From the NCBI GenBank assembly GCA_026874595.1, contig CM049310.1, positions 40,673,558-40,737,557 of the forward strand: a stretch of DNA of 64,000 nucleotides. Reading direction: 5' to 3'. A program made the position numbers and the translations under genes. This document shows positions 41,401-53,400 of this stretch, piece by piece. Positions within the stretch are counted from its first letter, which is position 1. Each line of letters starts with the position of its first letter. The DNA comes from Sipunculus nudus. Lineage: Eukaryota > Annelida > Sipuncula > Golfingiida > Sipunculidae. The notes beneath the pieces were generated by a model. It did not search any database and was not told the origin of the DNA. It worked only from the letters and a program-made list of their open reading frames with translations.

Positions 41401-44400
41401 CAGTTACAGATTGAGTTCGCGTTTCGTCCCGGTTGACCTACTTTTGACCGTTTTACGGCTCCTAAACTTAGAAAATTTCATGAAAAATAGAAATATTCAT
41501 GACAGATACACATGTACGGAATTTTTTTCGCAATGCCTGCAGATATTGGCCTGATTTTTGGTGTGTGAGCAGATATAGACCAGTTACAGATGGAGTTCGC
41601 GTTTCGTCCTGGTTGACCTACTTTTGACCGTTTTACGTCTCCTAAACTTAGAAAATTTCATGAAAAATAGAAATATTCATGACAGATACACATGTACGGA
41701 CTTTTTTTCGCAATGCCTGCAGATATTGGCCTTTTTTTTTTATAGTGTGTGAGCAGATATAAACCAGTTACAGATGGAGTTCGCGTTTCGTCCGGGTTGA
41801 CCTACTTTTGACCGTTTTACGGCTCCTAAACTTAGAAAATTTCATGAAAAATAGAAATATTCATGACAGATACACATGTAAGGACTTTTTTTTGCAATGC
41901 CTGCAGATATTGGCCTGATTTTTGGTGTGTGGGCAGATATAGACCAGTTACAGATTGAGTTCGCGTTTCGTCCCGGTTGACCTACTTTTGACCGTTTTAC
42001 GGCTCCTAAACTTAGAAAATTTCATGAAAAATAGAAATATTCATGACAGATACACATGTACGGAATTTTTTTCGCAATGCCTGCAGATATTGGCCTGATT
42101 TTTGGTGTGTGAGCAGATATAGACCAGTTACAGATGGAGTTCGCGTTTCGTCCTGGTTGACCTACTTTTGACCGTTTTACGTCTCCTAAACTTAGAAAAT
42201 TTCATGAAAAATAGAAATATTCATGACTGATACACATGTACGGACTTTTTTTCGCAATGCCTGCAGATATTGGCCTTTTTTTTATAGTGTGTGAGCAGAT
42301 ATAAACCAGTTACAGATGGAGTTCGCGTTTCGTCCGGGTTGACCTACTTTTGACCGTTTTACGGCTCCTAAACTTAGAAAATTTCATGAAAAATAGAAAT
42401 ATTCATGACAGATACACATGTACGGACTTTTTTTCGCAATGCCTGCAGATATTGGCCTGATTTTTGGTGTGTGGGCAGATATAGACCAGTTACAGATTGA
42501 GTTCGCGTTTCGTCCCGGTTGACCTACTTTTGACCGTTTTACGGCTCCTAAACTTAGAAAATTTCATGAAAAATAGAAATATTCATGACAGATACACATG
42601 TACGGAATCTTTTTCGCAATGCCTGCAGATATTGGCCTGATTTTTGGTGTGTGAGCAGATATAGACCAGTTACAGATGGAGTTCGCGTTTCGTCCTGGTT
42701 GACCTACTTTTGACCGTTTTACGTCTCCTAAACTTAGAAAATTTCATGAAAAATAGAAATATTCATGACAGATACACATGTACGGACTTTTTTTCGCAAT
42801 GCCTGCAGATATTGGCCTTTTTTTTTATAGTGTGTGAGCAGATATAAACCAGTTACAGATGGAGTTCGCGTTTCGTCCGGGTTGACCTACTTTTGACCGT
42901 TTTACGGCTCCTAAACTTAGAAAATTTCATGAAAAATAGAAATATTCATGACAGATACACATGTACGGACTTTTTTTCGCAATGCCTGCAGATATTGGCC
43001 TGATTTTTGGTGTGTGAGCAGATTTAGACCAGTTACAGATGGAGATCGCGTTTCGTCCTGGTTGACCTACTTTTGACCGTTTTACGGCTCCTAAACTTAG
43101 AAAATTTCATGAAAAATAGAAATATTCATGACAGATACACATGTACGGACTTTTTTTTGCAATGCCTGCAGATATTGGCCTGATTTTTGGTGTGTGAGCA
43201 GATATAGACCAGTTACAGATCGAGTTCGCGTTTCGTCCTGGTTGACCTACTTTTGACCGTTTTACGGCTCCTAAACTTAGAAAATTTCATGAAAAATAGA
43301 AATATTCATGACAGATACACATGTACGGACTTTTTTTCGCAATGCCTGCAGATATTGGCCTTTTTTTTTATAGTGTGTGAGCAGATATAAACCAGTTACA
43401 GATGGAGTTCGCGTTTCGTCCTGGTTGACCTACTTTTGACCGTTTTACGGCTCCTAAACTTAGAAAATTTCATGAAAAATAGAAATATTCATGACAGATA
43501 CACATGTACGGACTTTTTTTGGCAATGCCTGCAGATATTGGCCTGATTTTTGGTGTGTGAGCAGATATAGACCAGTTACAGATCGAGTTCGCATTCGTCC
43601 TGGTTGACCTACTTTTGACCGTTTTACGGCTCCTGAACATAGAAAATTTCATAAAAAATATGAAATTTCATGACAAATACACATGTACGGTTTTTTTTTC
43701 TCAGTGCCTGCAGATATTGGCCTGATTTTTGGTGTGTTGGCAGATAATGACCAGTTACAGATGGAATTCGCGTTTTGCCCCAGCTGACCTATTTTTGACC
43801 GTTTGGCGGTGCTCTCACATAGAAAATTTCATAAAAAAGTGCACATGTATGGACTTTTTTTCGCAGTGCCTGCAGATATGGGCCTGTTTTTTGGTGTGTA
43901 GGCAGATAATGACCAGTTACAGATGGAGATCGCGTTTCGTCCTGGTTGACCTACTTTTGACCGTTTTACGGCTCCTAAACTTAGAAAATTTCATGAAAAA
44001 TAGAAATATTCATGACAGATACACATGTACGGACTTTTTTTTGCAATGCCTGCAGATATTGGCCTGATTTTTGGTGTGTGAGCAGATATAGACCAGTTAC
44101 AGATCGAGTTCGCGTTTCGTCCTGGTTGACCTACTTTTGACCGTTTTACGGCTCCTAAACTTAGAAAATTTCATGAAAAATAGAAATATTCATGACAGAT
44201 ACACATGTACGGACTTTTTTTCGCAATGCCTGCAGATATTGGCCTTTTTTTTTATAGTGTGTGAGCAGATATAAACCAGTTACAGATGGAGTTCGCGTTT
44301 CGTCCTGGTTGACCTACTTTTGACCGTTTTACGGCTCCTAAACTTAGAAAATTTCATGAAAAATAGAAATATTCATGACAGATACACATGTACGGACTTT

Positions 44401-47400
44401 TTTTGGCAATGCCTGCAGATATTGGCCTGATTTTTGGTGTGTGAGCAGATATAGACCAGTTACAGATCGAGTTCGCATTCGTCCTGGTTGACCTACTTTT
44501 GACCGTTTTACGTCTCCTAAACTTAGAAAATTTCATGAAAAATAGAAATATTCATGACAGATACACATGTACGGACTTTTTTTCGCAATGCCTGCAGATA
44601 TTGGCCTGATTTTTGGTGTGTGGGCAGATATAGACCAGTTACAGATTGAGTTCGCGTTTCGTCCCGGTTGACCTACTTTTGACCGTTTTACGGCTCCTAA
44701 ACTTAGAAAATTTCATGAAAAATAGAAATATTCATGACAGATACACATGTACGGAATTTTTTTCGCAATGCCTGCAGATATTGGCCTGATTTTTGGTGTG
44801 TGAGCAGATATAGACCAGTTACAGATGGAGTTCGCGTTTCGTCCTGGTTGACCTACTTTTGACCGTTTTACGTCTCCTAAACTTAGAAAATTTCATGAAA
44901 AATAGAAATATTCATGACAGATACACATGTACGGACTTTTTTTCGCAATGCCTGCAGATATTGGCCTTTTTTTTTATAGTGTGTGAGCAGATATAAACCA
45001 GTTACAGATGGAGTTCGCGTTTCGTCCGGGTTGACCTACTTTTGACCGTTTTACGGCTCCTAAACTTAGAAAATTTCATGAAAAATAGAAATATTCATGA
45101 CAGATACACATGTACGGACTTTTTTTCGCAATGCCTGCAGATATTGGCCTGATTTTTGGTGTGTGAGCAGATTTAGACCAGTTACAGATGGAGATCGCGT
45201 TTCGTCCTGGTTGACCTACTTTTGACCGTTTTACGGCTCCTAAACTTAGAAAATTTCATGAAAAATAGAAATATTCATGACAGATACACATGTACGGACT
45301 TTTTTTTGCAATGCCTGCAGATATTGGCCTGATTTTTGGTGTGTGAGCAGATATAGACCAGTTACAGATCGAGTTCGCGTTTCGTCCTGGTTGACCTACT
45401 TTTGACCGTTTTACGGCTCCTAAACTTAGAAAATTTCATGAAAAATAGAAATATTCATGACAGATACACATGTACGGACTTTTTTTCGCAATGCCTGCAG
45501 ATATTGGCCTTTTTTTTTATAGTGTGTGAGCAGATATAAACCAGTTACAGATGGAGTTCGCGTTTCGTCCTGGTTGACCTACTTTTGACCGTTTTACGGC
45601 TCCTAAACTTAGAAAATTTCATGAAAAATAGAAATATTCATGACAGATACACATGTACGGACTTTTTTTGGCAATGCCTGCAGATATTGGCCTGATTTTT
45701 GGTGTGTGAGCAGATATAGACCAGTTACAGATCGAGTTCGCATTCGTCCTGGTTGACCTACTTTTGACCGTTTTACGGCTCCTGAACATAGAAAATTTCA
45801 TAAAAAATATGAAATTTCATGACAAATACACATGTACGGTTTTTTTTTCTCAGTGCCTGCAGATATTGGCCTGATTTTTGGTGTGTTGGCAGATAATGAC
45901 CAGTTACAGATGGAATTCGCGTTTTGCCCCAGCTGACCTATTTTTGACCGTTTGGCGGTGCTCTCACATAGAAAATTTCATAAAAAAGTGCACATGTATG
46001 GACTTTTTTTCGCAGTGCCTGCAGATATGGGCCTGTTTTTTGGTGTGTAGGCAGATAATGACCAGTTACAGATCGAGTTCCTGTTTTGTCTCAGTTGACC
46101 TACTTTTGACCATTTGACTGCTCCTGAACATAGAAAGTTTCATGAAAAATATAAATTTTCATAACAAATGCATATGTACTGACTTTTTTTCCTCAATGCC
46201 TGCAGATACCACCCTGATTTTTTTTGTGTGGGCAGATAATGACAGTTACAGATCGAGTTTGCGTTTCATCCTGGTTGACCTACTTTTGATTGTTTTACGG
46301 ATCCTAAACATAGAAAATTTCATGAAAGACAGAAATTTTTATGGAAAATGCACATGTATGGACTTTTTTTCACAATGCCTGCATATACTGGCATGATTTT
46401 TGGTGTGTTGCTTGATAATGACCCGTTACAGATCGAGTTTGCATTTTGCCCTTGTTGACCTACTTTTGACCATATGACACCTCCTGAACTTAAAAAATTT
46501 TCCAAATTTTACAAATGTTTCTAATTTGCCCAAGGCGGGGGCATTCGTGTCGTTCCGACACATTTAGTTTTCTCTTTTTTTCAGACCTCAATGAAACTGT
46601 CATCTGTTAACAGGGCACAAATCGTAACCACTGGACCTGGAATCTTCAAACTTAATATCCAGGGAGGTCCATGAAAAATCTCCTTGAAAACCTGAAATTA
46701 GGTCTCTGTTACCCATATCCTTGGAGCTATGGGGCTCCGAAGTACCCCCCAGAATAATGCAAAATTTGATACAAAAGCTCAAGTCTCTGAATAACTACTG
46801 CATTGATCACCATGATTCTTTGCATGAATATTGATCATGGGATGTTCCATCAGTTCCTGCAAACTTGTGGCGCCATATGTATTTTTTTTCAATTTTTACG
46901 ATTTTTTTTCTTTATTTTTGAGACCTTCAAAGAAGTTGTCATTTGTTAACAGGGCACAAATCGTAACCACAGGACCTAGATTCTTCTTACTTGACATCAA
47001 GGGAGGTTCATGAAAAGTCTCTGTGAAAACATGAAATTAGGTCTCTGTTACCCATATCCTTCGTAGTAAGTACCCCTCAGAATAATTAAAAATTTGATAC
47101 AAATTTAAACTCCAGTATCTGAATAACCAATGCATTGATCTCCATGATTCTTTTCAGGCATATTGATCATGGAGTGTTCCATCAGTTCCTGCAAACTGGT
47201 GGCGCCACCTGTATTTTTTTCAATTTTTAAAGCATTTTTCTCTATTTATGAGACCTTCAAATGAAGTTTTCATCTGTCCAAAAGCCCCACTGAAACCCAT
47301 TTCTAAGGACTTTTCACAAAATTCATGATTTGTTTGCACTCTGGCAGTCATTTTGCTCATTGTTCAACATTCCTTGAATTCAGCTGAGCGTCATGGCCCA

Positions 47401-50400
47401 TGGGCCACTTGTTTTTTTTTATCATGATAACCCCTCTTTCTCCACCCTGAGATCATTTTCATGCAACCATGAACAAAATTTAAACAAGTTGATCACGTTT
47501 ATTTTTAAATATATACTAAAATACTTGTGCAAGAGACATTCTGTTCTTACTGTAAGTTTAACTATATGTGTATTATGTTTTATTTCATGTACTTTGTTTC
47601 AAGTAGCATTTATCTCTTAAGTATGACTCATTCCTTATTCTACGTACTACTTTGCTGCGTCACTTGTGTTTTGCTTGTATTGTCATATTATTTGTTGTAA
47701 GTCGCTTTGTGATTGTATTGTACTGTTATATTAGTTTCCTTTTTGTAAGATGATTTATGGAATAAAAAAAAAAAAAAAAATCTTATTCTAGTTTACATTT
47801 TTTAATTAGATGTTTGTGTATCAACCATATATGTGAATCAAGCTGACAAAAAATATGAAGGACCATTATTTATGAAGGAAGAACAGTGCGCAGGGATGTA
47901 TCAATAAAACACAAAGCAAGAAATTATATAGTAATATATTTATTATAAAATCATAAATTATAAACTTACATACAGGATGTATTCAAATTAAATATCACAT
48001 TATTTAAGCACTCATTACATCTTATATACACAATATTACACATCAAATATTGAACATGATCTTCATTATACAGTTATATCTAGATTGAGGGTGTTTTCAC
48101 AGAAACACTTATTTTCATTTTACCATCTGCAGTAAATATCTGATCAGAAAGCATGTTGTGATTGATAAACTTCAGCAGTGTCCGTGACTGTTCACTTCCT
48201 GATGATGGCAGCATACGACAGCACACAATGTCAGCGCTGTGTGACCTGTCAAGCTGATCACATGACAGGACAGTCACTGAGCATGTGCAGCTGAATGGAA
48301 ACTGTATCCTGGAATCATAGCAGCCTTTCAGCATTGTCACTGACATGGAGACATACTTTCTACCATTTTCTTGGAATCCATTCATATCCATGGTCAGCTG
48401 AAGCTTGTAGCCAGGACAGCCAGTATAAAAAGCTGGACTTGTGTAGACTTGATGCTGTCCAGCATTCAGATCCACAGTCCAGATAAATGTTCCTGACATA
48501 CTGTGTGCTGGCTGATCTTCTTTACACTGACTGAGCTGGTTTATTGTCTGCTGTTGCTGTTCCAGCTTTGTCAGCTGCTGCTGGTTGGCCAAACACAGTC
48601 TGGCAGAAGTTACTGCTGCTACTTTCAATGCTGCATTTTGATTGGTCAATTCTTGATCCTGCTGCCTCAGTTTGGTCATTAACAACATCATGTGATGATG
48701 GTGTGATGTCTGGTAGTGCTTAACCAGGTCTTTCCTCCGAGTCTGATACGAGCAGCCGATCCTGCTGAAGGCACATAGTACAGCCACCAGGGGGCAGTCT
48801 CCATCAACAACATCGAGATGTTGTGTCATGTCTCCTCTTAGAATACCTTGTCTGCCACAGGTGGAACAAGTCTGGGGAACTTTCCCACAAACCACCTCTA
48901 AATGTTCAGACAGATCGCAGTAAGACACTGCTTGGTGGCAGTGTTTACACTCAACAAGTTTCATGGGACAAGTGTTCTGGTGATCATCAACATCTTTCTG
49001 CCGTACTATTTTACCACAATGTACACAGCTGACTGGTTTCATGTTACAACTGTTCTGGTGCTGCTGCAAGTCTTTTCTCTTTATGGTCACATGACAGTCA
49101 TGTGGACACACAAGCTGAGCTTCTGGACAAGCCTTCCCATGAGCCTCGGCATCTCTCAGCTCTCCTTCCCAGCAGCAGCCACTGCCGTGATAACAGCATC
49201 TGACCTTGAGTGACAGCACTTCACATTTAATGGCAGCATCTGGGAACACATCTGTAACAAAATCCAGCCAGGTGTTGTCCACAGGACATTTAAAATGTCT
49301 CCTTCCTTTGGCAGCACCTCGTAAGCACGGCTCACAGAAATGATGACCACACTGGGTCTGCAGTGGGTCTCTCAGACCCAGAAGACACACAGGGCATGTG
49401 TACATCACGTCCAATTCACGGACAAATTCTGCATCATATCCCAGTTCTCTGTTTGAAGTCTCCATCATAAAAAGTCCTGGTCTTAATAATAAGTTTATAT
49501 GTAATCTGAGTGCTACAGGAAACCTTGATACTCTGGCAATGTGATGGTGGTTATGTACAGTATTCTTGTTGATACCAAGTTGATGGTATGAATTTAGCCT
49601 CACCAGTATATATACATGTATCCTGATATAAGTGATCATATATTTTAAATTATGATAACTTCTAATATCAAGGCACACATTTTTCATTATTCAGGAATGT
49701 ATTAATTAGTGATCATAAAGTCAGTCAAGCATAGCTAGACTTTAATATGCTAATTACTTTGTACACCCTAGAGTTTCATGCATGACTGCACAGGGACTCA
49801 AGTTTGATCAGTAATGCATGGTTAGTTAATTTCAGTGAGGTCCATTCAATCTTAGATGAGGGCCTGTGATGTGATTTTAGTTCAGATGTGCCCTTAATTC
49901 TCATATCACAGGTTCTTTTTTGTTGGGAATTATCATAATGCAGTAAACTTTACTGGTTTAATCAAAGCATCATCTGAATTGTAACTCCACAGTCTTCCTG
50001 GGACATGGTAGATTCTGCACTTGTTGACCTGTACATGTATTCTGTTCTGGTCACATCATAATGCACCACCTCTCTCTCAAAATAACCAATCACAGTCTAA
50101 TTAGGGCACACATAAAAAGTGATTCATGGAACAAAAAATATGGTGCTAGCAAACAACTTTTTTTCCTTACAACTGACCACATAAAAACTCAAGACTAGTT
50201 TTACTGCTAAGCAGATGGATGTATCAAGGTTGTAACAGTATTGTTTTTGAATATGACAGCATCTTTGAAATATTTCTGCTTAGGCCATCTTGTTTACTTA
50301 AATACTGCTGTGCAGTATGTTTTGGAAACCTGAGAAATAGCCTGTGGTTGATAAAAGATATTTACAAGACTAAATTAATTCCTTAATTAATGCCCTTAAT

Positions 50401-53400
50401 TCTCATATCACAGGTTCTTGTTTGTCAGGAACATTAATTTGGGTTTGTCTGTGTGTCTGTCCCTCTGTCTGTCTGTCTCTCCATCAGTCAGGTTTGTTTC
50501 CGTGCGTTAACCTTCCTAAATATTATAAGATTTCATTTAAATTTTGGTGAGTGATTGCTCTCATGCATACCTTGGTTGGGATTGGTTTAGGCATGTCCAT
50601 CTGAAAAATTATTCTTTCAAGCTCAAAAACAAAATTATCAAATTTTTGTCCAATTTCTCAGTGTGTTTTAGTTTTTATGTTCGCCTGCAGATGTTTACAC
50701 ATGTCATAGTAGATTTGTTAAAGTTTTATGTGCCCTCAAGATTTTCTCCACATGTCACAATTTTGGTTGCTTATCAAGCATGAAAGACAACAAGAGCCCA
50801 AAGCGAGGGACATTAATTCCACAGATTTGCTTGTTTGTCAGAAAATATCATAATGCAGTAAACTTATCTGGTTTAATCAAAGCATCATCTGATTTGTAAC
50901 TTGACAATTTTCATTGGACATGGTAGATTCTGTACTAGTTGACCTGTACATGTATTCTGTTCTGGTCACATCATAATGCCCCACTTTCTCCCAAAATAAC
51001 CAATCACAGTCTAATCAGGTCACATAAAAAATGATTTGTAGAACCAAAAATATGGTGCAAGTGAACAATTTTTTTTTCTTTACAACTGAACACATAAAAA
51101 CTGAAGACTAGTTTTACTGCCAAGCAGATGGATGTATCAAGGTTGTAACAGTATTGTTTCTGAATATGACAGCATTTTAGAAATATTTCTGCATAGGCCA
51201 TCTTGTTTACTTTAATACTACTGTGCAGTATGTTTTGGAAACCAGAGAAATAGCCTGTGGTTGATAAAAGATATAAACAAGACTAAATTACTCCGATGCA
51301 TATACTGACCAAATGGTATTTTATGTCAGGGCTGGTAAAGATAGGGTCACTAAATATCAGGCTTGAGTTATATACATTGGTTATCAAGGATGTATACGCA
51401 TGCCAAATTTCAAGTTAATTAGTCAAATCACTGCAGAGATATGAGTGATTTTAACCCAAGGCAGAAGAACAGATGGACACTGTGCAAACATGGTTGCAGG
51501 TGGCGCCACCATTTTATGTGTATGTTATAAAGCTCTCAAAGGGCTACATTTGTGCAAAAAAATTTTCCTGATTGGTCAAACGGTTCCCGAGATATGTGGG
51601 TTTATGTGTGGAAACAGACGCACAAATGGACCCAGAGCGCAGAGGAAAGGTCAGAGGTCAAAACAAAATCGGGGCGCAGCAGTTCACATGTGACCAGAAC
51701 ATAATCCCAGGTTTTGTAAAATTCCGCCTAGCGGTTACGGAGGAGTTTTCCGGACACCTACGCGGCGGTGGCAGTGGGCTGAAAACATAGTATCTGCAAA
51801 ACTCTGTTTTGGCGGATACAATTATATAATGCAGGTGTAACAAAATTGTATGATGTTTTAAAATATAATGGTAAAAACTATATATTCCAGTCACATACAG
51901 AACTTGTAGACAGTACAAAAGCAAAATTAGATAAAATGCAGTATATGTGTTTAATCGATGCTATCCCAGCTGTTTGGAAAAAAACTGTGAAAACATGTAT
52001 AAACATGGATAACTACAGCCCATTTAAACCAAAAATTGAAACAATAATGAATATCAAGAAAGTTACACAAAAGGTTTATAATGATTTAATTCTAGCAGTC
52101 TGTACCGAACCTAAGAAGGCTATTGAAAAGTGGTCTAGAGAAATGCAAAATGCAATGTGATTGTCAAGATTTTGTATTTGAAGCCTTCAAGAACATAAAA
52201 AGAACCACAGTATCAGAAGTATTAAGAATGTTTCAGTTCAGAATAATTCACAGAAATATAACTCTCAACCCTTTTTTATATAGGATAGGTAAAGCTGATA
52301 GTGAGCTCTGCTCACTCTGTAAAAAAGAGAAGGAAACTCTTGTGCATATATTTTATAGTTGCTGTGTAACACAGACCATATTATCACAATTAAAAAAATG
52401 GCTTGCAAATTTACATGTTATAATACCTGAAAGTAGCTTCAGTATGAAGTCTGTTATCTTCAGCTACAACAACAATCCTCTGTTAAACACCCTCACATTA
52501 TTAGTTAAACGATTTATATATGCGAGTAAATGTAAAGATATTATGCCAAATTTCATCAATTACCAATCATATGTCAAACAGATCTATACCATATAAAAAA
52601 ATATTGCTTGTAAGAATGGTAATATATCCCTACATTATAAAAAGTTGGATGAAATGTTTTCTGAAACCTCAACTTAGCAGTTGAGAATCATTCAAACCAT
52701 CTGACACAGACAACAACCTCTAAGAATCCCCCCCCCCCAATAATTTCTTTCTTCTCTCTCTCTTGTTTTTTTTTTTATCATGATAACCCCTCTTTCTCCA
52801 CCCTGAGATCATTTTCATGCAACCATGAACAAAATTTAAACAAGTTGATCACATTTATTTTTAAATATATACTAAAATACTTGTGCAAGAGACATTCTGT
52901 TCTTACTGTAAGTTTAACTATATACATATTATGTTTTATTTCATGTACTTTGTTTCAAGTAGCATTTATCTCTTAAGTATGACTCTTTCCTTATTCTACG
53001 TACTACTTTGCTGCGTCACTTGTGTTTTGCTTGTTTTGTATTGTCATATTATTTGTTGTAAGTCGCTTTGTGATTGTATTGTACTGTTATATTAGTTTCC
53101 TTTTTGTAAGATGATTTATGGAATAAAAAAAAAAAAAACAATCTTATTCTAGTTTACATTTTTAAATTAGATGTTTGTGTATCAACCATATATGTGAATC
53201 AAGCTGACAAAAAATATGAAGGACCATTATTTATGAAGGAAGAACAGTGGGCAGGGATGTATCAATAAAACACAAAGCAAGAAATTATATAGTAATATAT
53301 TTATTATAAAATCATAAATTATAAACTTATATACAGGATGTATTCAAATTAAATATCACATTATTTAAGCACTCATTACATCTTATATACTCAATATTAC

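Larger units (their letters stand above)
36714..47411 (+). mobile_element. Composite Helentron-like non-autonomous element (about 10.7 kb)
   Basis: It is bounded by T runs in the LINE 3' region. The left end is AGCTCAGCTGACTG (36720). The right end has TCAGCTGAGC (47380-47389), the inverse of the left GCTCAGCTGA (36721-36730), followed by the hairpin GGCCCA/TGGGCC (47395-47406) and ACTTG. The interior has about 15 units of roughly 340 bp starting near AACAGGGCACAAATCGTAAC and ending in TGGTGGCGCCACCTGTATTTTT. CCGTC/TGTC microsatellites and two internal restarts of the left end (37786, 39172) suggest repeated or nested insertions. Subterminal inverted repeats, a 3' hairpin, tandem core monomers and insertion between T residues are features of Helentron-associated elements. 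No Rep/helicase gene is present, so it is non-autonomous. A second element (41232-46567) is nested within. Confidence 0.75.

Noticed and set aside
43729-44067. 112-codon ORF and several 60-codon ORFs in the satellite
   Set aside because: The tandem monomers happen to lack stops in some frames; the repeated identical ORFs simply follow the repeat period.
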